Assembly: GCA_963682175.1 (NCBI GenBank)
Contig: OY821782.1
Coordinates: 24,697,741 to 24,761,740 of the forward strand
Source: Triglochin maritima
Taxonomy: Eukaryota > Streptophyta > Magnoliopsida > Alismatales > Juncaginaceae
DNA: 64,000 nt
Reading direction: 5' to 3'
Shown: positions 19,364-31,060 of the stretch, one piece after another
Numbering within the stretch: the stretch's first letter is position 1
Layout of the letters: each line of letters opens with the position of its first letter
The notes under the pieces: generated by a model
Database searches by the model: none
Told to the model about the DNA's origin: nothing
Seen by the model: only the letters and a program-made list of their open reading frames with translations
Made by a program: the position numbers and the translations under genes

Positions 19364-20510
19364 ATGACTGCTTCCAAAAGCATTGTCGCTGATCTGACTC
19401 GAGGAGATAAACTCAATGAAAGAAATTACGATTTGTGGCATCATAAAATTGAGTATCTCTTAGAGGATCAAGACATGTTAGAAAATATAACCCAAACTAT
19501 GTCTCCCCCCGAGGAGGGGAACATTGCGCAGCATCGCAGAAATATGGATGTCTATAATGCATGGAAAAAGAAGGACCGTATTGCTCGCATTACAATTCTG
19601 AGTTCAATGCGAGACCATCTGTTACTGCGGTTCGAAAAATTGCGAACTGCAAAGGCCATGTGGGAAGCTGTGAAGTTTCAGTACGGAGTGACCTCCGTCA
19701 TAAGGGCCCGCCAGCTTGGGCTCATGTTTGATGGGTATAAAATGCGACAAGGTCACACAATGAGGCAGCATATTACCGTAATGTCAAACATGATTAGCGA
19801 GCTGAGCGCTACCGGTCGTGCTAAGACCAATGAGGAGCAAGTGTCTGCCCTCATTAGATCATTGCCTTAGAAGAGTTGGGAGCATATGAAGGTCCATCTG
19901 ACCCATGCTGATGACATGAGGACATTTGACCGCAAAACACCTAGAGCTGGAGGAGGACTGCATGCTTACGGAAGCCCCTCTAACTGAAGTGTTTGCTGCT
20001 GAAGCTGGCGCTCCTCGGAGGAGTGCAGGTTTTAAGCGCAAAAGTGATAGAGCTCAGGGGTTTAAAGGCAAGAAGGGTGCAAATAAGAACAAAACAGAAA
20101 ACAAAGCTGGAAAGAAACGACCTCGAGGATCCAGAGGTAGGAAAGATAAGTCTAATGTGACTTGTTTTAACTGCCGAAAGACTGGACATTTTGCTCGTGA
20201 GTGCACTGAGCAAAAGGTAATTACTGTGTGTAATCCCTCGAATTGTAACGTGACTAGTTCTGTGATGCTCACTGATCATTCTCCTGTGTGGATTGTGGAT
20301 TCAGGTTCCACGGACCACGTAACAAAGGATCGTTTTGCCTTCGTGGAATATCGTCGTGTTCCAAGTGGGAGGCGAATAAACATGGCGAACAACACTAGCA
20401 TTGAAGTTCTTGGAGTTGGCACATGCAAAATGGCTTTGCGAAGTGGCCGGATCTTATTACTTCACGACGTGTTGTATGCACCAGCTATACGGTGAAATAT
20501 TATTTTTGTT
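19364..20510 (+). pseudogene. CopN gag and protease (Ty1/copia)
   Basis: Start ATGACTGCTTCC at 19364. Residues 1-168 are the copia Gag (UBN2-type) with NYDLWHHKIEYLLEDQDML and MWEAVKFQYG. A TAG at 19868 and a frameshift near 19925 break it. The second part (19926-20495) has basic stretches, a CX2CX4HX4C knuckle (CFNCRKTGHFAREC) and the protease motif VDSGSTDHVTKD. It ends at TGA 20493. Not functional as it stands. The lineage within copia was not resolved. Confidence 0.85.
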
Positions 20511-21762
20511 GTTGTTTTGATGAGACATGGTTTTAAAGTTGTTTTTGAGAACAATAATATAGGTTTATACCTTGCTAACATTTATTATGGATGTGCCTTT
20601 CTTTCAGACGGTTTTATTGTGTTGGACGCAATTTATGATTTCAATCATAACACTAGTGCTTTTATGAGTCAAAGTTCCATGAATAATGATTCAGTTATGT
20701 GGCATGCTAGACTAGGTCACATTGGTGTTGACCGGATGAACAGGTTGGCAAAGGAGGGGGTATTAGGAGAATGCTCCAAATTTGAATTGCCGACCTGTGA
20801 ATCTTGTCTAGCTGGAAAGGCAACTAGAAAACCGTTCGGAAAAGTCATTAGGGCTACTTCTCCTTTAGAACTAATTCACTCGGATATTTGTGGACCTTTG
20901 AATGTGCGTACTAGACATGGACAAAGTTACTTCATCAAATTTATTGATGACTACACTAGATATGGTCATATTTATCTTATTTCTCACAAGTCAGAAGCTC
21001 TAGAATGCTTTAAGAGATTCATGAGCTTGGGTAAAGAATCAATTGGATAATAAGATGAAAACTCTCAGAACGGACAGAGGTGGGGAGTATCTCTCCATAA
21101 TGTTTAAGGAGTTATGTGATGAAAAGGGGATATCTAGACAACTCACTATGCCTTATACTCGTTAGCAAAATGGTGTTGCCGAGAGAAGGAATAGAACGTT
21201 GCTAGACATGGTTAGATCCATGATGGCGCATGCGAGCTTGCCAATTTCGTTTTGGGGAGATGCTGTAATGACTGCTGCCTATATCCTCAATAAAGTTCCA
21301 ACAAAATCGGTTCCCTCAACTCCATACGAGTTATGGACAGGACGGAAGCCTGATTTTAGTCTGCTGCGTCCTTGGGGATGCGCGGCATACATTCATTCTA
21401 CTAGTCACCGATATGGAAAACTAGGACCTAGAGGGAAAAAGTGCATCTTTGTAAAATATAGTGATCTCTCCAAAGGTTATGTTTTTATCGGGTTAGACGA
21501 GAATGAAAGAAGGACGGAACTGGAGTCTAGGGATGCCACATTCTTGGAAAATGATTTTCCAACTCTTGCTGGAGCTATCAAAGAGTCAGATGACTTCTTT
21601 GAACAACAAGATGAGGACATTGCCACTCCACGGGATCAGGATCTGGAAGTTGAACATGAGGTTCCACCAGTCAATCCTAGTGGGAGCAGCAATGCTGAGG
21701 ATCCGATAGCTCTCACGGAGGATGAGCTATCAGATACCCATCTTGGTCGAAGTAAACGCTAG
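20511..21762 (+). pseudogene. CopN pre-integrase and integrase
   Basis: 20517-21050: pre-integrase zinc region (MWHARLGHIGVDRMNRLAKE, CESCLAGKATRKPF) and integrase start HSDICGP and FIDDYTRYGH with the first two catalytic Asp. A frameshift at ~21050 and TAG 21163 ([12 protein letters not shown], where Gln is expected) follow. 21199-21762 continues with [16 protein letters not shown] and WGCAAYIH. It ends at TAG 21760. Integrase would insert cDNA in the genome. This copy is broken. Confidence 0.85.
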
Positions 21763-23430
21763 CTCATTCCTCGTAGGCGGTTTCGTTTAGAGGAAGAGGC
21801 CCTCATGATAGTTCAAGAAGAAATTGATTATAAATCATCTGGGATGACAGTAATCGATGAGCAAGAACCGAAGACCTTGAAAGAGGCTTTGGAAGGTCCA
21901 AATGCGAAAGAGTGGTTAGAAGCTATAAAGGAAGAGTTGGTGTCGATGAAAGTTAATCGAGTCTGGGACTTCGTCGACTTACCGGCGAACCGAAAGTCCA
22001 TTGGGGCAAAGTGGATCCTCAAGATTAAGAGGAAGGAGGATGGATCTATTGATAGATTCAAGGCTAGACTGGTAGCTAAAGGCTACACCCAAAAAGAAGG
22101 CGTGGATTTTGAGGAAACCTTTTCACCCGTGGTTAGGTTTGCCTCCATCCGCCTTCTACTAGCTATTGTAGCTCAGATGGACTTAGAGTTTTACCAAATG
22201 GATGTAAAGACTGTTTTTCTCAATGGAGAACTTGAGGAGGAGATTTATATGGATCAACCTCAAGGTTTTGAAGTCAAAGGACAAGAGCGCAAAGTGTGCA
22301 AGGTCAATAAGTCCTTATATTGCTTAAAACAATTGTCCTGACAGTGGAACATTCGCTTCCATCAAGCTATATTAGAGAATGCGTTCTCTATGCTTGAGGA
22401 AGATCATTGTGTGTACGTTAAGAGATCCAATGGTAAATTTGTCATTCTGACCTTGTATGTTGATGACATACTCATGGCTGGCAATAGCAAAGAGTTTCTG
22501 AAATCCACTGAAGAGTGGTTGTCCTCCACGTTTGATATGAAGGACATGGGTGAAGCTAGCTACGCCCTTGGTGTCAAGATTGTTAGAGATAGGTCCAAGA
22601 GACTTCTGGGATTGTCTCAAGAGACTTATATTAACAACGTCTTGAAGAAATACCATATAGACAAATGCAAACCAATCGACACTCCTGTTGAGAAGGGTTT
22701 GCACGTGAGCCTTGATAAGCATCCTGAGACTCCTGAAGAGAAAGCCAAAATGAGCAAGGTTCCATACTCCAATGCTGTGGGAAGCCTTATGTACGCTATG
22801 ATGTGTACTGGGCCAGACATTTGTTATGCTGTGGGCATGGTGAGTCGCTACCAGTCCAGCCCAAGCATGAAGCACTTGAAGGCGGTCAAGAGAATCATGA
22901 GATACCTCAGAGGAACGAGTAACTACATGCTGTGTTACCAAGCATCAGATCTCCGCCTGATTGGCTATAGCGATGCTGATTGGGCTGGAGACATTGATGA
23001 AAGGAAGTCTACCTCTGGTTATGCTTTCTTGCTGGCTAATGGGGCCATCTCATGGTCCAGCAAGAAGCAAACATGTATAGCCCTGTCGACTATGGAAGCC
23101 GAGTATGTTGCATGCTCTGCAGCAGTACAGGAGGCATTTTGGTTGAGGAGGTTCTTACAACATACTGGGCTAGTAGAGACATCGGATGAGCCTGTTGTTG
23201 TCTATTGTGACAGCATGGCTGCCCTTTGTTATGTGAAAGACCTCAAATATCATGGAAAGACCAAACATATACAGGTTAGGTATCATTTTGTGAAGGACAT
23301 CATAGCGAGAAAGGAAGTTGTGTTAAGACATGTGTCTACTAGTCTTATGGTAGCTGACCCTCTTACCAACGCTATAACTAAGGACTCGTTTGTGTCTCAT
23401 GTGAAGTCCTTAGGCTTACGCAGACTTTGA
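21763..23430 (+). pseudogene. CopN reverse transcriptase and RNase H
   Basis: Two open parts split by TGA 22339 and a short frame change. 21805-22341 has [40 protein letters not shown] and [19 protein letters not shown]. 22390-23430 (346 codons, uninterrupted) has the intact catalytic YVDDILM, GSLMYAMMCTGPDICYAVG, the RNase H core YSDADWAGDIDERKSTSGYA, ALSTMEAEYVAC and CDSMAALCYVKD. All five nonsense codons in CopN fit C-to-T change of CAG or CGA. Confidence 0.9.
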
Positions 23431-24420
23431 TGTATTGGCATGTCTAAACTTCCTTTTATGAGTGATTGTGTTTTTTCTTTCGACTATATCTGTTTGGTTG
23501 ATGTAGTTGTTCTAGCATAAAATATCATTTTGTCAATAGGCTGAAGAATGCTCACTCACACGAGCATTCACCTCTGGCACTTTTGATAGCGAGCAGAGAT
23601 GAGACTGATAATGAGGAGATCTTGTATGATAGATCCAAAGCAGTTCATGATAGGACAGTCGCCTTGATTAGGAATCAAGATGAGATCCTCTATGTTGGTG
23701 AGGATTGATGTGACCTGTAGAAGCCAAGTGCGCGCATCACATGTGGCGCCAGGTGGCACCTGTATGGTGTTAAGGCGACAATGATGAAGCTCGGGTCAGG
23801 CGCAGAGGGGTGCGACTGGACTAAGACTTGTATGGTGTTGAGAGACAGACATACTGTTGTGTACAGTATGATCCACCATAACATGTTTGTCATACAACAT
23901 GTGTTGAGCGACCATTGGGAAGTGAAAGGATGGATCCCTGCTCCTTCACTGTGTGAGTCCAAGACTTGATTGTCATTAGTTACCCTTAGTGACCTTCGAC
24001 GACACCATGAAGCAAAGAGTTGATGTGACTACTTTGAGATGTTATCTATGACCATGAGAGATTCGGTCTAAAGAGGCATCTTCGGGAAAGGAGTCAACTC
24101 TGAGTGTAATGGTGGTCTGGGGCGAAGGGAAAGGTTTGACTCGACTGCACTAAAAGTATTTGCTGGGCCCAACTGTATTGGATACAATAGCAAGTACCTT
24201 GAGGACAAGAAGGTATTCTCTCCGAGGGATCGAGATACCGTTCATGTCAAGTGATTTTCTGAGTAAACCTGGGGAACAGTGATGTGCATTTGACTGCTTA
24301 ATTATTATTTTTGTGAGGATGTTGTCATTCTGGCCTTCTAGTAAGGTTTCTAGTTTGAGACTCCTAATTGCAGGTGCATCACCGGTCGCACAACCCATTT
24401 GTCCGTATGATCGGAAGAGT
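23431..24420. other. Noncoding stretch between CopN and the chromovirus
   Basis: No convincing ORF. Probably CopN 3' noncoding/LTR sequence followed by chromovirus leader or LTR, but without a second copy neither a polypurine tract nor an LTR border could be fixed. TGTACAGTATGATCC and CATACAACATGTGTTG near 23860-23910 are small imperfect inverted repeats. Confidence 0.4.
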
Positions 24421-24423
24421 GCA

Positions 24424-24602
24424 TGTGTCGGGGACACAGATGGTCGTGTACCGAGGATACATGATCAGAGACTTGCGTATTGTGGATGCCTACTTGGAGA
24501 GAGGAATAGTTGTATATATCAGGGATATATACATATGTGTCAGGGACACATAAAGAGGTGACATATTGCCATCTTGTGATTGTATGTATCAGGGATATAT
24601 AC
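24424..24602 (+). repeat. Array of five hairpins, mostly with CAGGG-type loops
   Basis: Within 180 bp: TGTGT-CGGGG-ACACA (24424-24438), TCGTGTA-CCGAGGA-TACATGA (24444-24464), TGTATATAT-CAGGG-ATATATACA (24511-24533), TATGTGT-CAGGG-ACACATA (24534-24552) and GTATGTAT-CAGGG-ATATATAC (24582-24602). Stems differ but remain paired, with only G.T exceptions. The array lies just upstream of the chromovirus gag start, in its leader or in LTR sequence. Confidence 0.75.
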
Positions 24603-24720
24603 TTATGTGTACAGAATCTGAAGACTCTCCAGCGGGGCATTGTGCCCAGACCCTGTGGAAAATTTCTCACTTTTTTGAATTGTTTCCTGATAATAAGTAT
24701 ATATATTACTTTTCAGAGGC

Positions 24721-25868
24721 ATGGCGCCGAGGAGGAGACCGGAGTCCTCTAGGACGACTGATGATTGGGAGGCAGATCGCCGACTGCTGTTCAAGGCGGT
24801 GGGGCACTTGGGTGTTCTCATGGAGGGGCAGGTGCAGAGGCCTCGAGCAGAAGGAGCCGCGGTGGTGCACTAGCGGTTCATGAGGCAGAATCCGCCCATT
24901 TTCTGGGGTGGAGTGAACCGAATGCTGTGGAGGAGTGGGTCTATAAGATCTAGTGGATCTTTGGGGTCATTGAATGTCCCCCGGAGAGGAAGGTATATTT
25001 GGCAACGTACGTGTTCCAGGAGCACGCAGTGACTTGGTGGAGAGCGACTGCGGGAGTTGTATTCATGGACTGGACATACATCTCTTGGGAGGAGTTTCTG
25101 GACGAGTTAAACCGGAAGTTCTTCCCCAAGCACGTGCAGGATCGGAAACTAGGAGTTCCTAGCACTGGAGCAGCGGGACTTGAGCTTGGAATGGTATATC
25201 AACAAGTTCCACGCATTGGAGAAGTACTGTCAGGGGATTTATGTCACTGATGAGCAGCGTGCCATGAAGTTCGTGTGCGGGCTACAACGAGGTCTGAGGT
25301 CGAAGGTTCTAATCAGGATGCCACGGATACTAAAGGAGGTCGTGAAGTGCACCACCTTGCTGGAGGCAGACTACCGGGAGTCGTAGTCGGACAGGAAGAG
25401 ATCGCACAACGTCTCTCGGGGACAGCAAGAGAAGGGGAAGCAAGGTAGTAGCTCAGCAAAGCGACCTCGTAGGGACGAGAAGAAGGGTCATGGGTCTAGA
25501 GGTGGCTCGTGCGGACACTGTGGAAAGGCGCACGTCACAAAGGACTGTTACAGGAAGTCTGGGGTTGGTCTGGGTTGCGGGCGGTGGGGCATTTTGTTCG
25601 TGAATGCCCACAGAAGACTTCTGGAGGCCAGAGTGCGGGCACTAGCAGGGCATGCACTAGGGCGAGTCAGGGCAGAGACACTGGTGGGCACGGTCGTGGT
25701 GTAGCGCAAAGCAGGCCAGCTGAGCGTGTGTTCACCATCCGAGCTGAGGACACTGAGAAGTCCGGCGACATCATTGAAGGTAAAATTATTGTATCTGGTC
25801 ATGTCGCGAAGACACTCTTGATTGTGGGGAGACACATTCTTTCATTTCGGAGGGATTCGCAGCCATAG
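24721..25868 (+). pseudogene. Chromovirus Gag (Tekay-like)
   Basis: ATGGCGCCGAGGAGG at 24721. The capsid region is spread over three frames: RFMRQNPPIFWGG, VYLATYVFQEHAVTWWRATA, SWEEFLDELNRKFFPKHVQD, LEWYINKFHALEKYCQGIYV and TTLLEADYRES. A basic, Ser/Gly-rich linker and zinc-knuckle remnants (CGHCGKAHVTKDC, HFVRECPQK) follow. Stops at 24871 and 25384 are both TAG. The pattern is that of plant chromoviruses of the Tekay/Del group. Confidence 0.8.
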
Positions 25869-26481
25869 TGGATCTGCCGGTGGAGCTAACTTTCAGCTTG
25901 GAGGTCAGTACTCCAGTTGGCGACGTGATCGCAGTGAGGACATATCTTCCAAGGGTGTCGGTGGTACTGGGAGACCAGGACCTTCCGACTGACCTTGTTG
26001 TTTTGCCCATGTCTGATTTTGATGTGATCCTCTGAATGGATTGGCATTCCGATCACGATGCGTGTGTTCTCTGCCGGGAAAGGAGGGTTGTGATCTCCTG
26101 ACTAGAGGGACCCCCATTGGTGATCAAGGACGTTCGGAGAAAGGATGGACGGGTGGTGATCTCAGCTCTGAAGGCTAGTCGGCTGTTGGAGAAAGGTTGT
26201 AGCGCTTTTCTGGCAAGTATAGTGTCATCAGAGAAGGCGGTCCAGGCCCTGGAAGAGATTACAGTGCTTCGGGGGTTCCCAGACGTGTTTCCGGATGATA
26301 TTCAGGGATTGCCTCCACCTCGTGAGATCGAATTCTCCATCGACCTACTACCAGGAACGGCCCCATCTCGAAGGCGTCGTACCGTATGGCTCCAGCGGAG
26401 TTGGTGGAATTGAAGGAGCAGTTGCAGGAACTTTCTGATAAGGGTTTCATCAGGCCTAGTGTTTCTCCGTAGGGAGCTCCA
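25770..26481 (+). pseudogene. Chromovirus protease and RT N-terminus
   Basis: The protease motif region (SGHVAKTLLI, then DCGETHSFISEGFA in the next frame) is split by a frameshift at the active site, and the usual GAT is GET. VVLPMSDFDVIL and MDWHSDHDACVLC mark the protease end, with a TGA at 26033. 26117-26413 carries [20 protein letters not shown], the usual start of gypsy RT. A TAG at 26470 precedes the RT core. Confidence 0.8.
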
Positions 26482-27600
26482 GTGTTACTGGTGAAGAAGA
26501 AGGACGAGTCTATGCGGATGTGCATTTACTATAGGATGCTGAACAAAGTAACGATCAAGAATCAGTATCCCTTACCGAGAATTGATGACTTGTTCGACCA
26601 ACTGCGGTCAGCTAAGGTGTTCTCCAAGATTGATCAAAGGTCTGGATACCGTCAGCTGAGGATCAAGGGAGAGGATGTCTCGAAGACTGCATTCAGGACG
26701 CGCTATGGTCACTTCGAATTCTTAATGATGACTTTCAGAGTGACCAACGCGCCAGCAGCTTTTATGGATCTGATGAACCGGGTGTTCAAGCCTTTCCTGG
26801 ACCAGTTCTCGATCGTATTCGTGGATGATATCCTAATCTACTCACCAGACTTGGAACAGAACGAGGAGAACCTAAGAGTAGTACTTCGAATATTGAGGAG
26901 GGAGCAATTGTTTGCAAAGTTCTCAAAGTGCGAATTCTGGTTGGAGTAGGTGGCATTCCTCGGGCATGTGGTGTCAAAGGATGGCATTATGGTGGACCCT
27001 GGGAAGGTGGAGGCGGTTCTAGACTGGAAAGCTCCAACCAATGTGTTTGAAATTCGGAGTTTTGTGGGAGTCGCAGGTTATTACCGACTGTTCATCCAAG
27101 ATTTCTCTAAGATCACGGCACCACTGACAGCTTTGACCAGGAAGGGGGTGAAGTTTGATTGGTCACGGAAATGCGAGCAGGCTTTTTAGGAGATGAAGAG
27201 GAGATTAACATCCGCATCGGTGTTGACACTCCCGAGTGGGTCAGGTGGGTTCGTGATTTACAGTGACGCCACTGGCTCGGGCCTGGGGTGCATACTAATG
27301 TAGAACGAGAGGGTTGTGGCCTATGCATCGAGGCAGCTGAAAGTGCATGAGAAGAATTATTCCACACATGATCTGGAGCTTGCAGCTGTCATTTTCGCCT
27401 TAAAAATTTGGAGGCACTACTTGTATAGGGAGCAATTCGAAGTGTTTACTGACCATCAGAGTCTGAAGTACCTGTTCTCGCAAAAAGAGTTAAACATGAC
27501 GCAACGGCGGTGGTTGGAGTTCATCAAAGACTACGACTTCACTATTTCCTACCATCCGGGAAAAGGTAATTCAGTTGCGGATGCGCTGAGTAGGAAGTGG
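26482..27600 (+). pseudogene. Chromovirus reverse transcriptase and RNase H
   Basis: 26482-26949: [20 protein letters not shown], the [14 protein letters not shown] block, [15 protein letters not shown], and the intact catalytic FVDDILIYS. After TAG 26947: [20 protein letters not shown] and [19 protein letters not shown] 27187 and 27301 interrupt RNase H, which continues with YASRQLKVHEKNYSTHDLEL, FTDHQSLKYLFSQKELNMTQ, RRWLEFIKDYDF and NSVADALSRK. Ty3/gypsy order RT-RNase H-integrase is clear. Confidence 0.9.
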
Positions 27601-29156
27601 GAGGGATCAGTTACCCACTTAAGGGTCAAGGAGAGGAGACTTTTGGAAGATCTGGCAGATTGGCATCCTTTCGTAGGGGAGGATGGCCGAGTAGGGTTGG
27701 CAAGTCTGCGAGTCGAGCCAACTATTGTCCAGAGGATTGTGCTGAAGCAAAGTGAGGATCCAGAGTCAAGCATCTTACTGCAAGCGGTCAATGTTGAGAG
27801 TTCCGAGTTGAGGATCGCAGTGGATGGAGGCCTACATTTTCGAGACCGTCTATGGGTTCCGAATGTAGATGGGTTAAGGCAAGAGATTTTAGATGAGGCT
27901 CATGGCTCAAGGTACACCGTGCATTCCGGTAGTACTAAGATGTATAAGGACTTGCAGAGGAGTTTCTGGTTGAAGGGAATGAAGCGAGATGTCGCTGCGT
28001 TCATGTCTAAGTGCCTGGACTGCCAGCAGATTAAGATCGAGCACCAGCATCCGGCAAGCGTAATGCAGAGGATTGAGCTCCCAGAGTGGAAGTGGGAACA
28101 TGTGAATATGGACTTCGTGACTGGACTCCCGAGGACTAGCCGTTCACATGACGGTATTTAGGTAATCGTGGACCGCCTGACAAAGACTGCTCATTTTCTG
28201 GCGACGCGGGTGACTGCATCCCTATAGGCTCTTACGAAGCTCTACATTTCGGAGATAGTCAGGTTGCATGGAGTCCCAACATCCATCATCTCGGATCGGG
28301 ACCCGCTTTTGACTTCGAGATTCTGGGAGAGCTTACATATGGCCTTGGGGACGAAGCTGAAGTTGAGCACGACTTTCCGTCCTCAGACTGACGGGCAGTC
28401 AGAGAGGACGATCAAGGGAAAGGATGTCTGGAATACATGCTTAGGGCTTGCGCATTGGACCAAGCTGGGAGTTGGGATGACCATCTGCCTTTGGTGGGGT
28501 TCGCCTACAACAATAGTTATCACGCGAGCATTGGCATGGCACCATACGAGGCATTGTACAGTCGAACCTGCCGTTCAACCCTCTACTGGAGCGAGGTAGG
28601 GGAGAGGCAGCTGCTGGGGCCAGAGATTGTGCAGTTATACTCGGACCGGGTGGGCCTAATTCGTCGCAGGCTGGTCGCGGCTCAGGATCGGCAGAAGAGC
28701 TATGCGGATAAGAGGCGCCGAGAGCTGCAGTTCGAAGTTGGTGACCACGTCTTTCTAAAGGTTTCCCCTGCAAAAGGCGTGATGAGGTTTGGACGAAAGG
28801 GAAAGCTGAGTCCAAGATATGTCGGCCTGTTCGAGATCCTTGAGTGTGTTGGTGCAGTGGCATATCTGGTGGCATTACCCCCACAGTTCGCTAGCCTGCA
28901 CAATGTTTTCCACATCTCGATGCTGAGGAAGTATGTTGGGGATCCATCGCATGTGATCTCACATGAGCTTCCAGATATTCCGAGCGACATGACCTTGGAG
29001 GAGCGATCGGCGCAGATCCTGGAGCGCGCGGAGCGCCGGCTTAGACATCGATCCATTTCGATGGTGAAGGTTCGATGGCAATACCATAGTGTGAAAGAGG
29101 CTACCTTGGAGTGTGAGGATGATATGAGGAGTTTGTATCCCGAGCTTTTTTGTTGA
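27601..29156 (+). pseudogene. Chromovirus integrase with C-terminal chromodomain
   Basis: Zinc-binding HHCC (EAHGSRYTVHSG, CLDCQQIK), catalytic core with Asp in NMDFVTGLP, Asp in ISDRDP and Glu in QTDGQSERTI, thus D,D,E all visible. TAG at 28159 and 28225 and a frameshift near 28410 break it. 28437-29156 gives the integrase C-terminus (KLSPRYVGLFEI, HNVFHISMLRKYV) and, at the end, a chromodomain-like SMVKVRWQYHSVKEATLECE. Chromodomains direct integration to heterochromatin in this group. Confidence 0.9.
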
Positions 29157-29170
29157 TGATTAGGGATAGC

Positions 29171-29205
29171 AAATTTCGAGGACGAAATTTTGTTTAAGCG
29201 GGTAG
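29171..29205 (+). other. Chromovirus polypurine tract region, end of element
   Basis: AATTTCGAGGACGAAATTTTG then TTTAAGCGGGTAG is the typical end of Tekay-type internal regions just before the 3' LTR. No LTR follows: AthB gag sequence begins within about five bases (29206-29215). The element thus lacks its 3' LTR exactly at the expected border. Confidence 0.75.
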
Positions 29206-31060
29206 CCATGGGGAGACCGGGTTCCATACATGGATTACCTCGGTCCACTCCCACCTCCACATAGACCTCCTTCACCTCCTCCTCCAACTCAGGAGGAAGA
29301 GGGATTCAGTCACGATTGAGTTCTTGGTGCACTACCACCTTTAGCTCAACGGGATAGACTAATGACTTTATAGGAGCGGACCCATCCTATTCGGGTCGTG
29401 CAAGAGTCTTGCATAGTTCTCCCTCCTGCTCGTGGGAATAACTATGAGCATGCTTCCTACCTTTCCTACCAATAAGGAGGATCTGTATATTTTTATACGT
29501 GAATTCGAGGAGGTATGCTCCATGTTCAAGCTTCAACCGCTTGTGGAGGATTCAGTCCAGTTGAGGATGATTTCTTTCGCGTTGAAGGATAACACGAAGA
29601 AATGGATGTACAACCTCTCGACGAGCTTGATTAGGTCCTGGGATGACTTCATGACTATTTTTATAAGAGAATCTTCCCTCAAAGGAAGACTCAACAGATA
29701 CGACAGTAGATACACCAAATTTATCAGATTGAGACTGAAACATTTCATGCTTTCTTTGAGAGGTTCAAGGACCTTCTCTTGCAGTGCCCTCATCATGGAA
29801 TTGAGTTGTGGTAGTTGTGCCAAATTGTTTATGAGGGCCTCAACTACAACACCCGTACATTGTTGGAGTCGATATGCCAGAGTGATTTCCAAATGAAACT
29901 CATCGATGAGGCATGGGACACTTTTGATTTAGTGGCCGAACGTACCTTTGAGTGGGACACCATGAGAGAGCCATCAGCCGCCAGATCTTCTGGTCGAGCT
30001 GGATCATATCAAGTTGAGTCAACTATCGCGTCTGAGGCAAAAATGGTTGCTCTCATGCGTAGGATTGAGGATTTATAGTTGGACCGAGCTCATGTAGCTC
30101 AGGTTGCTACTCCTGGGTGTAGTAGGTGTGGACTTACGCGTCATAATGACTTGGAATGCGCTTACACTCCAAGGGATACTGAGCATGCAAATGTGATGTA
30201 TCAACAGAGGCCATGTAACGACCCGTACAGTCACTCCTACAACCCAGGATGACGAAACCACCCTAACTTCTCTTGGGGGCCAAGTAGGGGACACGATCAG
30301 AGCTCGCATGCTAAACCTCCACCTTATCACCCACCACACCCATCGGCGACCTACCAACCCCCACATCAAAGGTCTCAGGCTCATACTCATCAACCTACTC
30401 AGGCCTCCCATTCAGGTTATTCTAGTTAGACTCTACCCAAACGTGTTGACCCTAAGGACCCCTCTCCTGATCAATCCCTTCAAGCGTTCATGCATAGCAT
30501 GCAAAGTTCATTTAAAACTTTGGAAATGCAAGTCAGACAGTTGGCTTATCAGCTTAATGAACGTAAGAAGGGACAATTTCCATGTCAACCCGAGGTGAAT
30601 CCCCAAGGTACCCATTCTCAAGGAAGGTCACCAGTGCCTCATGCTACCTCTGAACCGACCCATCATGTTAATATGATTCATACTCTGAGGTCTGGTAAGG
30701 AGGTGGACAACTAAATTGGGTTGCCTTCCTTGCAATCACCATCTCTTGGTGTCACTAGACCTGCAATGATACATGCATCTATGAGGGAGCCAGATCCTGA
30801 GGTTCTCTCAACAAATACTTCCAAGAAGGAGCTTGATACTGAGGTTCCTTCTACATTTATTTCAACACTGGGGCCGAACCCTGAGGTCCCCTTGTCTCAT
30901 CATGGGTCGAAGGAATCAGATTCTGCGGTCCTCACTCATGTTTCTACGGAATAGAATGCTGAAGTTCCTTCGAAAGACCTTTATGCACCAAAGGCGTCAT
31001 TCCCTAAGCACCTTAAAAAGAAAACTTCCGATCAACATTATAAGATGCTTGCGATCTTTC
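29206..31060 (+). pseudogene. AthB Gag
   Basis: Decayed counterpart of AthA Gag, its start lost at the junction with the chromovirus. Readable parts: a Pro-rich N-terminal piece, DLYIFIREFEEVCSMFKLQP, TRTLLESICQSDFQ, a zinc knuckle CSRCGLTRHNDLEC (CX2CX4HX4C) near 30115-30160 and MQVRQLAYQLNERKKGQFPC. A degenerate repeat with (D/N)xEVPS occurs about five times at 30790-30975. Stops at 29812, 30076, 30250, 30427, 30713 and 30952. There is no stop at the position of the AthA amber codon (AAA ACT instead). Confidence 0.8.

Noticed and set aside
22372..22941. 189-codon minus-strand ORF
   Set aside because: It lies opposite the CopN RT/RNase H frame, which has clear motifs. No recognisable domain of its own.
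28441..29287. Minus-strand ORFs of 147 and 195 codons
   Set aside because: Shadows of the chromovirus integrase and chromodomain frame.
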